A DNA stretch of 64,000 nucleotides from Trochalopteron elliotii (lineage: Eukaryota > Chordata > Aves > Passeriformes > Leiothrichidae): the NCBI GenBank assembly GCA_024734555.1, contig JANPWX010000204.1, positions 1,408,978 to 1,472,977 of the forward strand, read 5' to 3'. The position numbers and the translations under genes were made by a program. Shown piece by piece: positions 24,101 through 36,100 of the stretch. Each line of letters begins with the position of its first letter. Within the stretch, counting starts at the first letter, position 1. The notes below the pieces were generated by a model. That model was given only the letters and a program-made list of their open reading frames with translations, was not told the DNA's origin and did not search any database.

Positions 24101-27100
24101 TGTCATGCTTTGTAGATATAAATGGATTTGGGGGAAGTTTTCATCTGGATATTTTATTAGCACTGGTAATTTTCAAAAAATGGATGCATGTGTGATTTTT
24201 TCTACGTTGCCTTATTAAAAAAATTTTAATCTTCAGTTCTCAACTTCTTTGAGCATTATACCAATAGAAAAGGAGCTGAAGCCAGGCAAGGTCAGTTATT
24301 TTCTTATTTGCAGTCTAGGCTTTCCTTCAGAGTTCTGCATTTGCATTCTCTCTGTATGCTTATACAAATTACTCGGAGCCACTGCAGTGGCAGAGAGGGC
24401 TCTTGCAAGGATTAGGTTCGATAACAGATATACTGGGCAGAATGAAATTTATATGTGTTAGTTGTAACTTTGTTGAGAATTCTCTGCACAGAATCTAGAT
24501 CTCATGCTAGTATTGAAATTAAAGCCTAAGAATCACCACAAATGCTCCAAGAATAGTTAAACATAGTTGCTTTTCTGTTTCCTTTGGAGAGTTCAAGGTC
24601 TTTATCTTTTACTGGGAGTTTCTTTATAATAGCTCCTAAATCCCATCTGTTAGGTGGGATTTAATAGTCTTTATTAAGTAAAGTTTTACTAGAATATGGA
24701 ATAGTATTTGCTCTTCTTCAGTCTTACAGAACTCTTCTCTCTAACTTAATGCAGATGAGAGTATTTTGCCTGGTTTCAGGTTAAGTTTTCTGTCCACAGG
24801 CATCTTCAAGGCAAAACAAAGACCCCAAAAGTGAATAGCTTCATGCCTGAACTGGTATGTCTTTCACAGTATCACAGAATATTCTGAGTTGGAAGGGACC
24901 TACAGGAATGATTGAGATCAACTTTTAAGTGAATGTATTGAACCCACAACCTTGTTATTAGCACCATGCTCAAACAACTGAGCGGTCCTTTATTTATGTT
25001 TATTGATTGATTGATTGATTGATGCTTTAGCCCATAGCTTTTAGTAATTGCAGAAAACACTTCTATTTTATCCAACCTGTTGGTTGAGGGGGGACCAGAT
25101 TTTTCAAAGTTTTCGGTACGGTTTGCTTTTCCCCGTGGTGCAGAATAGGCAGAATAATGGCCAAGAATGCTGAAGAATTTTCGTGCCCCCTAGTGGTTCT
25201 TTGTCCTCCTCTTCCACTTCCTTCTTTTCCTCTGTCCACCTTCTCCCGTGTTCAATTGTTCCTAACTCTGAAGAAAACCTAGGTCCCCTGTCTGTTTTTC
25301 TTTTCTGAGTGCTAACATTACATAACCAAATCACAGAAGGTAAATGAATAGTGGAATTTAAATAAAAAAATATTTTTCCTTCTGTCTTTGTAAGGCTTTA
25401 TAAGCTGTTCCCAGAGCAAGAACCTCATTCTGGAGTGAGATTTGAAAAGTTGCCTACCTGAAAAGCAAGAATAGCTCTTGAAATAATAGCTCAGAGGAAG
25501 AAGCACAAAGGAGAATTTTGCTTTCCTTGGTCCCTGTCTAGAAGCCCTAGGACAGAGGTTCTCAGGCATAAACTGTGGAGGGAGGACTTTGGAGCAGTTG
25601 GATATAATCTGGAAATATTGTTCTGTCTGTAGTGAAAATGGATTTGAAGCTCTTGCAGCAATAAGAGCCAGTGTTACAGTTTTCTATGTTATGAAGGTGA
25701 CTTTCTTCTTCCCTGCCTCTCCTAGGCCCACTCCAAGCTATTAATCCTTTTTTTCCATATGTAGTGCATTTTACTGCATTTTAGCACCCTTTCTGCTAGT
25801 TAGACATCTTCTTACTTCAAGGACAGTATTAGAGCTGCAAATATAATTATTCTACTAGACTCTAGCAAACACTTCTTAGTCAGAGTATTTTATATGAATA
25901 GTAGCCTTACTTTTCTTGTCAGGAAGGTTTGAAGGGTTTATTTGCCAGGACTCAAGCAATTCCTTTTTTTTTTTTTTTGGAGTGTTTTCTGTGCAGGCAT
26001 TTTTTCCCTGGGCTACACAGTAATCTCTCTATCACCTGAGAGAATGAAAATTTTTCTTTTTGTCTCAGACATAAATGTATTTTTCAAGTTTGTCTGTTCT
26101 GGGATGAATCTTTAATTGCCATTTTGGATTTTGTCATGGATTGAGAAGGCCGGTTTGAATGCAAGGATTCTGCTGTGATGAAGTGAAAAATCATGTTCTC
26201 TGAAGAGCTTTTGTGCAGCTTCATCCTGACAGTTGTAGTATGGGAATTGTGCAAGTCTGTGTCTGAGAACTGGTACCAATATGTTTGTGTGGGCTTTGAA
26301 CTTAGCTACTAAGGCAGCTATCATGAAGGGTTTGAATGTTCTTTAATTTGGAATGGAAATGTTGCTACTGTTCTTAGGCAGTGTAGGAGATGGCTACAGT
26401 GATCACTAAAAGCCTCATTATAAATCAATATGCTAAAATTTTCAAGCAGCCCTTTAGTGTAGTAAAACTAAATACACTGGTTCTTGTGTAGCAGTTGTCA
26501 TAGCACTCACATCTGCCAGAGATCTGTGCCTAAACATCATAAAGCTGGTTGTCTTTGAGCAGAGTAGCTCTTGGGAATACATGATTAAATGGACAGTAAA
26601 TCACCTGAAACTGGTCTACTGTTATTTCAAGGTCCTATTCAAAAGATGTACTAGAGACTTAATGCATATCTTTTCTTTCCCTGAGGTATGAGTCAGAAGC
26701 TTTTAGTTCAGGCAGATTCACTAACTTGCCAACTTCTGTAAAACTGTTTTAGAAGTTAGCAAATTCTGGTAAAGAGATGTTGGGTTTGGTTTGTTTGGAT
26801 TTTTTTCTTTATTATTTGAAAGATGTGCTGAAAGTTTTACCTACTGGTTTTTTATTTCTATGGTGTCCAGACATAATTCTTTTCTTTAATCTGGGATAAA
26901 TAATATGTGTGGTTCAATTCAGTATATATGTAAACATGGTGATTCTGGATCATTGAGCCCAGTTATTTGTCAAGTTCCTGATTAATTCTTGATGTCTGAG
27001 AAAGAGGGTAATAACAAGATAGATAGGTAATGATTTTGTCTCAAAATATTTTCTTAGCCCCCAGCAACTTGTGACTAAGACTTCTAGAGGCAGAGGTTTT

Positions 27101-30100
27101 GCCTTCTATGTAATAACCTTTTGTTGCTGTTCCTGTTGTGAGTTTATGTAGTTGTTCTTGAATTCGTGTAGAGGGTGTAATCCCCTGCTGCCAAGTGTTC
27201 CACATTTTAACTACACGTTGTAGGAAGATATATTTGTTTTGAAAATATTTTATTTGGAACCCTTTAGTTCTTGTATTGGATTAGAAGGAAACAATTGTAT
27301 ATTTTTCACTGTTGATTGCAAGTAGATGTAAAACACAAAGGATGAGAGATGAGGAGAATCTTCTTTCTGGTTTGGTTTTTTATTTGTTTTGGTGTTTTGT
27401 GGTCTGGTGTTTTTGGGGTCTTTTTTAGCTGAAATGCTTTTGGCCCAAACAATAGAAGATTAAATTGGTAAATTGTATCTTGGCTAAAACTGTATGGATT
27501 TGGAACAGTAAAAAATATGTAGCACACTATGGCTTTGTACAGAATTTAAAAACTCAGATTTATGGGTGCTCAACTTGAAGCGAGAAGAAGAAATTAAGAG
27601 GAAACACTAAAATTTCACAACACAGAAATTCAGTATTGCAGTTACTTTTAACGGTGACACAATTATAACTGAAATTTATATAAGTCAATTGAGTTCTGAT
27701 TTTTTTTTTTAGCCTGATTTGTAGTAGGTTTTCTGTTTGTGCATAGTGGGGTTGGGCTGGAATTTGAGCAACATGAACCTGAGACAAAACCCAGATGAAG
27801 TAAATATAAAGAATGCTTACTCCTGTCTACTCCATCTATGTGTTTAATTGCTTCACATTAAGATCACTTAACATTTTTAATTTCCTATTCATTGTAGGAT
27901 GGAATGAATATGTGCATGTTTATGCAAAACACCTTAACCAGACTTATGAGGTAATATATTTTATTTACCCGTTTATGAAGTAATTGTAAGTATCAGAATG
28001 TATTTTGACTAATCCTTTGAGATGTTTAAAGTTAAATACATAGTTTTATGTATGTAATTTTGAATCCCAGACCTTGTATTCACACATGTTAATCAGGTAG
28101 GTATTTATGGATTTAAATTAGACCTTAACATTTTGCAAATATTAGACTTTCCAGAGATTGGAACAGGAAAAAAAACCCTAGGCTTATATGTGTAGAGCTA
28201 GGAGATACCCAGAGTTAAGGAAATCTAGGCCTTCAGATTTTCTGAAATTTGACCTCTCTAACTCAGTGGAAGTCAGTAGCTCTTAAATAACAAGCAGCAA
28301 CAGATTATGCAGCCTACATAGGTAACATTTATTTGATATATTTATTTAATCTTCCCACTTCACAGGAGGAGTGTAGTCAGTTCTACCATCTGGTGCTTCT
28401 TTCTTCATACCTTTCCTTTAGACTTAGCTTCCCTTAAGAAGTCACGTTTCTATTAAATCCATTTGTGGTAGAGTCTGTTTCCTGCTCAGAGCTCTTTGAA
28501 CATGAATACACTTTGTTTTCAAATATTCTTTGTTTTCAAATAATCTGTATGAGAAAATGTTATGAATTAACATTTTTTCTGTAAAATTACCCAGGAGATT
28601 GGAGACTTATAGTAGTAAATATTGTAAGGAATCCTCAGGATTGGAAGCCATTTGCATAAACTGGTCTCCATATAATCAAAACTGATGGGGCAAAGCTAAG
28701 AGGAGGAAGATGTATGAAGATTAAGCCCCCACCTCAGGTGTGTAGACTTAGCATATCTTTAAGCCGTGATTCAGGGGAAGCACTGAACTGCTGTCTGGGG
28801 ACATCTGTTGTTGATGGGATTAGTCTCCCTCAGAGCTGAAGCTGACTGTGATCCTGAAAGAGGTGCCTCAAATGGATTAGAGTGTGGATGTAGTGTCTTG
28901 GACCTACACCTTCTGGTTTCTCATGAACCACAGGAAAAATTAGATTGCCCTCTTCCAGTGATTTTTCTTGTGCCATGTATTGTATGAACTGTGCTGCAGC
29001 TTGTAAGTGAACTTGGGCTGTAAGAAAGTGTTGGTGCTTCTGTCAAAGGAGAACTAAAACCAGACATGTGGTTATGAATAGGATGCTGACTTCTGAATGT
29101 GGTTTGTAAACTGCTCAGAAAGCTAAATGGCTCTTCATAGTAAAAGATGAAACAGCTGTGTGAGTGTGCAAATTCTGTGACTAACCAGTCTTCATTTCTT
29201 TGGGAACTTGCCTTATCCTAAGTCACTGTTCATTAGTATTCATTTCACATCAGCAGTGGGGAAACATACTCTTCCTTCCCTCTGTCCTTTGAATTACCTT
29301 GAACATGATTAAATACCTTGAACATGATTAAATACAACACCAAGGAAGGTAACAGATTGCTGCTTTCCTCAAAAGGTTTTGTCTGCAAAAAAAAAGTTTT
29401 GTTGATGACTGAGATAGTAGCACTCTGTTTGAAGAAGGTGCTGAAACTGTCGTGGTAAATCTCATTAATTTTAGATAAGACCAACCCTTCAGTTCTTTGT
29501 GTCTCTTTCTACTGCTTTCTGTGGTGTACTGGCTTAGAGTAGAATCTTGTGTTGCTATCCTGTCACTCCTTGCAGGTAGTCTTTTTAGGTATATTCTACA
29601 GCAGGTATTTTTCGTAACATGTGTTTTTCAGTACATGATATTTATTTTGATTCCATTTAAAATATCTGTCTTGCTGTTTCATTTTGGGATTCCGTATCAA
29701 TTATGCAATAGTAATTTTGACATAAGTGGAATTGGTATTGTGCTGATTGCCCACAAAGATGTAGTTATTTGAATAAATTGGAACAGTATATTTTTCTCAG
29801 CTTTTACTGTAGAAATGGTTTGGTTGAATTGTTTTGTGATTTCTGAAAGGCTAAAAGCCTGAATTTTGCTTACTAAAGTCTCTTGTGCAGGTTGCCTTTG
29901 ATCAGTGTTGCACTAGTTCAAGGAAAAGCTTTTGGAGGAGGAGCCGAACTTACCACAGCATGTGATTTCAGGTAAGGCTAACAAGTTGTGTAGCTGTTAT
30001 GTTGGGTCAGTGATTTAATGATTGTCCTGCTGAAATGTGAGAAGGTTGAGGTACCAGTTCTACCAGGAGTCACGTTCCTGGGTTCCAAGGCATTTGCAAC

Positions 30101-33100
30101 AAGATTTTGTCATCAGACTACACAGGAAAAGAAAAGTTGTGGTTTCTGCCAGGTTTTGTGTTTGGATCACTGTGTAACACAAGAGCAGTAAAGATCTTCA
30201 GCAACTGACTGTGTTACACACCAAGTGGGTCCAACTCACCCCTGAGTGAGAGGTAGGAGGGCTGCAAAATTGTGTATCTCCCTGTGTCTCTTTATGTGAA
30301 TGTCATAAGTATAAATAAATAAATAAATAAATCTCTTCCTTACTCTTGTATTTCTTGTTTTGGGTTTATTATTTGTAACATAATTTTGTGCTGCACAACT
30401 GTTGAGACAAGAGTTTGAGGTGCAGAGGAAAACAAATGAGGTTTTATCCCTGGGTTTTTTGGTTGTTTTTTTTTTTTTTCATGCAGGTGCAGGGATTTGC
30501 TAGCATGAAACAACTGGCAAAAAAAGAGGGCTTTAATTAAACAGGCAGAACAGGAATGGGAAGACACTAAAGTAATAAAATGTCACTTTATATAAATCAT
30601 TGCTAATGTGCAAACAGCCTACAGATGTAACAGGATAAGCACAGTGGGCAGCATCTCTGAAAATGAGAAGCTTTTAGTGAAGTTTTCATCTAAGAAAAGG
30701 AAATGTGCTCTTGAAGAGGGCCTTAGTGCCTGAAGTGGAAAAGGAATTGCCACAAACAAGCTGAAAGAAGGTACACTCAAAAGTAAAGTAAACTAGAATA
30801 TTTTCAGAACAGTGCTGTTCCAGGTATCAGGAAGAGGCTTTGGATAGAGGAGATGGTATCTGCATTGTCTGAGCCACTTGGAAGCAATCTTCCTTTGCTT
30901 TGAAAGTAGATATGGCTGGATCTTTCTTTATATCTGCTCAGCACACAGTGAGCTGATGCCCCAGCTGTGATGTGAGTCCAGGCTGTGTTACAAATGCCTG
31001 GGAAACAGCAGAGAGGCTCTGTGTTTGACAGCTGCAGTGCTGGCAGGAGAATGCACCTGGGAAGCTCAGCAGACCTTTCTCTATTTGTGAGCCTGTCGAC
31101 AGAAAGTGTTTCTTGTTATCTCTAAATAGGCGTTTAGGGAGTGGGAATATAATGAAATGGAAATCTTTTGGCTTTCTAAAATATGTAGTCTCTACTTACA
31201 CTCCAGCTATGCTGTTTTGACATGCTGTGTAATTATAGGCATTGTCAAGTAGCTCTTATTTGCATGAATTGAGCAGCTGCAATTCCTCTCATGCACTGCC
31301 ATAATTTTCATAATAACTACAGCTGTTGATCCATCTTCCATTACTTTCTACACACCCATCCAGTACAACTAAATAACAGCAATTCAGGAGCAGCAAATGG
31401 GACTTAATTAATAACAGCAACAAGACAGAGAAACATACTCTTTGCTATTATTGCTCTTGAATTTGAGAATTCTAATACTGTTGGACAAAATTCTGGGGGT
31501 TTTTTTTAGGGCTATATGTAGATATTAGTGGAATAGGTATTCTGTCCTCAGTCAGAATGACAAAATGACTAGATGACAAAAGATGAACTTGAGACAGAAA
31601 TCAGAGGGTTTTTTCTTCATTGAATAAACTGTTTGGACATTTTATTTTTTAAAAACAAAATGAGTTTCTTGTGGCTGCGTTCGTGTCTAGATTTGCAAAT
31701 ACAGTTCTGTTTTTCACAGTCTCTGTTTAAACTACCAAACTGTTTTCACCTGAAATATTTTCTTATTTTTTATCTCTGCCACTTTGTACTACATTAACTA
31801 CACTGATACAGTTTGAGCAACTTACTTGAACTAAAATGACCTAGGTACCTCCTCTGAAATGTGGTATGGGAGCATGATACACATCTCTACTAAAGTAGAG
31901 GTGTGTACAAATCCAATTTTAAAATAGCTGAGGTGGTTTAAGATATTACTGATACATTCTGCCTGTAGTGGTTCTTGTGGCTAATTGTCTCACTCAGTTT
32001 TAAGATGGCTCATTTTAAATTGGATTGGGGGGGCTTGTGTGAACTTTGGCACATTTATTGCTGACATAAGGACAGTGATGAAAAGTGAAAGCATCTTAGG
32101 TCAGTCCACCTTTAATCTGGAGGTCTTCTCAAAACATAATCTTCAGTCTTAGCTGTTTTTTGTGTTGTTGCTGTATGACTCTCCAGAAGAGCAGTATCCT
32201 TATAAAGATAATAAACACGTTGCTAGCAGAAAAAAAAAAAAAATCAGACCAGTCCAGGCAAGGGCAAGGTAATTAATTTCCTTTCAGACTTTTTCTGATA
32301 TGAAAACTAGAAAGATAAAGCTTCTGACACTATAATTATTTATCTCAATTATTGCTGCAAATCTGAGTAATGTAGAAGGGTGCAAGTATGAAACTTGCTC
32401 AGACAGCTGAGCATTTTAATAATATTTTCAAGAAATACTGACTTTTTCCAGTGTGCCACAGCTGAGCCTGTGAAGGTGGCTTGTGGTTTCTGCTGCCAAA
32501 TGTTAATGTATTTTACAGCGCTGCATGACACTGCAGCCGTTTCAGTGAGGTGCAGAAGTGAATGTGGTGTTGGATTACAGATGGAATTTTACAAATAATT
32601 GAAGTACCTGCTTTGGATTCCTTTATACAGAAACTTGAAGTGTCCCTTGTGCTTACACAGTGTGTGAATGTAAGAAGAGAGATTTGGCAGGATTGTTTGA
32701 GGGCTTCGGACAGGAAAACAGAAATGGTAATGGATTGTTGAGCAATAAGCTGACAGGTGTAGGGAAGAGACAGTTGGTAATGAATCCATGTGTGCAATTA
32801 GCAGATAGTAGTAATCTCTGAATGCAGTCACTGCAGTGCACTACCAACCAATAGCCAGAAGAGCTAACTTTGAGTTCTGAGCTGTCTCATCTTCTGCTTC
32901 ATGTTGGTGCCTTTGAGAAATCTCACTGGGGCAATGTCTGTGTTGGTCTTTAACACACATCTACAACTTTGAAAATTTGGTCCTACATTGCCTGACAAAT
33001 GGACTTCCATTGTATCTGAGTGCTTCTGAGACAGAGTCTCTTTGCCCCACCTCCTTTTTCCTCCCTAATGCTGCTGCAGTCCAAGTAGAGGCGTGTCCCT

Positions 33101-36100
33101 GCCATGTCAATCAAATTTAAATGATGGTGTCTTGAGGCAGAGGATGAGAGTGCAGAGATGGAAAACTCCCCAATTCTCATACCATTGATTTCAGAATGGG
33201 CTCATACATAGAGACAGAAGTAATTTCCTTTTCTTCTTTAGAAAGTAAACTAATGCATTATAATTCCTTCACCTGTAGTTGATGTTGCACAGTTAAATTG
33301 CAAAGGGACAGTTTCATTACTGTTATAAGTGCTGAGCTAACTATTAGCTTATGGTAATAACACTGCATTTATCAAATTGGCCTCCTCTCATTTTAGCAAT
33401 GTGTTACCTATATTTCTGTGAAATATGTAGGCATGCTTAGGGTTACATTTTAAGGTGTTAAAAATGTTCCATGAAACACTTAGTAAGTGATACAATGAAA
33501 TGAAATGCTATTAAATAGCTTTTGGTGTGTGTTCCTCTGATAATTTATGTGTATTTACTTTTACAAGTTGTATTTAGTGAATTAAATGCAGCTTATAGGA
33601 AATTAGAGGAGCAGAAGATAATCTAATCTCTGCATGGATGTAACTCCACTATGACCAACTTTTCAATTGTTTCACATTTCAAAAAGAAGAAGTGGAGGAA
33701 GCCGTAAAGGCTTTAGTATTCTACAGTAAACTTTTTCAAAAATAGATTTCAGAACATCAGAGCACAGCACATGAGCTTCTTTGGAAATCTTTCACTCTGT
33801 ACAAGGATTTGGGCTTTTAATTTTATCAGGAGGAGCATTTAGGTGCACAAGATGCAGCTGTTTGAAATATGGGTTCTTCAGTACATGGTAGCATTTTTCA
33901 TTGGGCAGAGCCTGATATGAATGTAGCAGGATGGGGTTCACATATTCATGAGTTCTTGCAGAGATCAGGCTCACAAAGCATTTTTCGTTCATGTGACTGT
34001 AAGATTGCTCCACGTCATCAGAGAAGAATCAGTAGCTAAATATGAGAGTGGGTTCTCTTTAGAAGCCTAAAAGATAAGGGACTAAAATGGGTATGTTTCA
34101 AACATTGATAGCTGGATAGCCATGGAGCCAAACAAGGATTGTTGGTAATAACACACTGTGAGAAGGAACAGGATGTGGGTGGAGAAGGGGGCCGTATGGA
34201 GGTAGAGCAGCACTTTTCTGGGACAGATGTCCTTGTTCTGGTGCCTGGAGGTAAGCACAACACAATACAGGGCAAGTGCAGGACTGAGGTTGAGAAGCAG
34301 TCATGCACTGTAGTGGGGTTTGTAAGACCAAAGACTCTTGAAGACCCAACCCATTTCCAGAAAGATCTAGAAGAAAGGACTGTGCATGATAACTAATTTG
34401 CATAGAAAGTGAGAAGCTTACCTCCAGTACAGGGTAAACATATCTATGAAAAGGTATTGTTTTGACATAGTACTTTTGACATCTGGTTAAGTAAGAAATA
34501 GGCTCGAGAGCTTGTGTTATTTGCCTTGTATTTATGGGCTGGTATTGGGGGTCTTTTGCCAGTTTTCATTTGGGATTGAATTTTGTGTTTTTACAGTCTT
34601 TCAGGCAGAATTCAAATTTACCACAGTTTGATTTTAGTAGAAGTTTAAATTTTTTGATTTTAGTAGAAATCTAAATAATATCAACAAAGCATGAATTTGA
34701 GTTGATGCTTCCTTTCTGAAGTTGTCTTTTTGCAGGGATTTACTTAATTCTAAGTTTTTTAGTTTATTTTGGGGTTTTTTTGCCTTTGGGAGGCCAAACC
34801 ATCTTATCCTGGGTAAGTGATTGTTTTCTTATCAGCACGTGTCTATGTTTTAGACCACTTGTACCATGCAATCTTACACCTTTTCTGTTGAACAATCCTG
34901 TCTGCCGCTGATAAAATGTGCTGCATGCTAATAATAAACAGAGATGGTCCAGGTAATGGAAAACTTAGATAAGGCAGATTTTAGAGAATACAGGTCTAGA
35001 CCCATTCTGATAACTTGCTAATACACTGAGCTGTTCATCGATCATGGAGAAGTATTTAGGTTTCAAAGAGAATTTGAGAAAAAGAGTACAAATGTACTGG
35101 AATTGTCCATTCTGCTTGCATCTGTGAAGTAGCCAATTCCCAGTTTAAACTGGTATTTGAGATGTTTGAGTTTGATGCATCGTTTCTGGTCGTCTTCACT
35201 ATTATTTATACATATATACATATATAATCAGATAGCTCCACAAATTGGATAATATGAAGTGTGAGAAGCACTTATATATTCCACTCTGCTGCTTTTGAGG
35301 TGAGGTTATACTTAGCTGTGACTTCATGAGGATAGAGTGCCTGAACAGCTTCCTTGGATATGGGAGGAGGATGTCCCTGTTGCATATTCCCAGCTCACTC
35401 TTACCACTGGTTTGCCAAGCACCAGTGAAGATACCTGTATGAGTCAATTATCTCACTGAAAAGCAACAGAAAGCCTCGGGTTTTCCTGTTTTTACAGTTA
35501 ACTGGATTGACTTGTGAGGGAGTATAATATTGGCTGGAGCCAGTGTAAAGGAGGAGCTGAGTCTCTAGGAGATGACAAAGAACTGTAGGGGGTGAGAATA
35601 AAATCTACTCCTTTTGGCTCTTGGGAGATGTTAAATACCCTCAGTTTCCCTTGAAGCCACAGCTTTGAGCTGCCTAACTTTGCACTGGATCAGCTTCCAG
35701 AGAATGTTTTTCTGAGTCCCTGTTAGCTCTTTCATTTTTGAGCCCTGTTGTGCTATTGAAGGACTATGAAAAGAGCTCTGTTTCTTTATCACTCCAAGTA
35801 GCAATATAGTCAACATTGTATTTCTCTGAAGGATAATCATCCACATCAGGGTTATATCAGGTCCCCATCATTGAAATGACCAGATGTTCCCGAAATGACT
35901 CAATTTCCCTGGGTGTAAGCAGGCGTTGTGTGGATCTCACCCTACTTTCACTGTAAACATTGCCTTCAACATTGCAACTTCCAGTCTTCCTGTTCAGCCC
36001 CCAGTTTTAATTTTGTCTCTGAACCAAAGCAACCCAAGGTCGTAGTGAAGATTTGGAGTCCCGCAGGCTGGACCTCTGTGTTCCTCTTCCTTCCAGATTA

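Larger units (their letters stand above)
23099..27897 (+). other. ECHDC1: ECHDC1 intron 3, GC-AG type
   Basis: The intron is 4.8 kb. It starts GCAAGT and ends ATTGTAG. It carries a composite SINE (24866-24983), a (TTGA)n tract (25003-25023), a near-consensus CTCF motif (25184-25196) and a CR1-like remnant (27185-27320). No gene is recognised. Confidence 0.88.
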
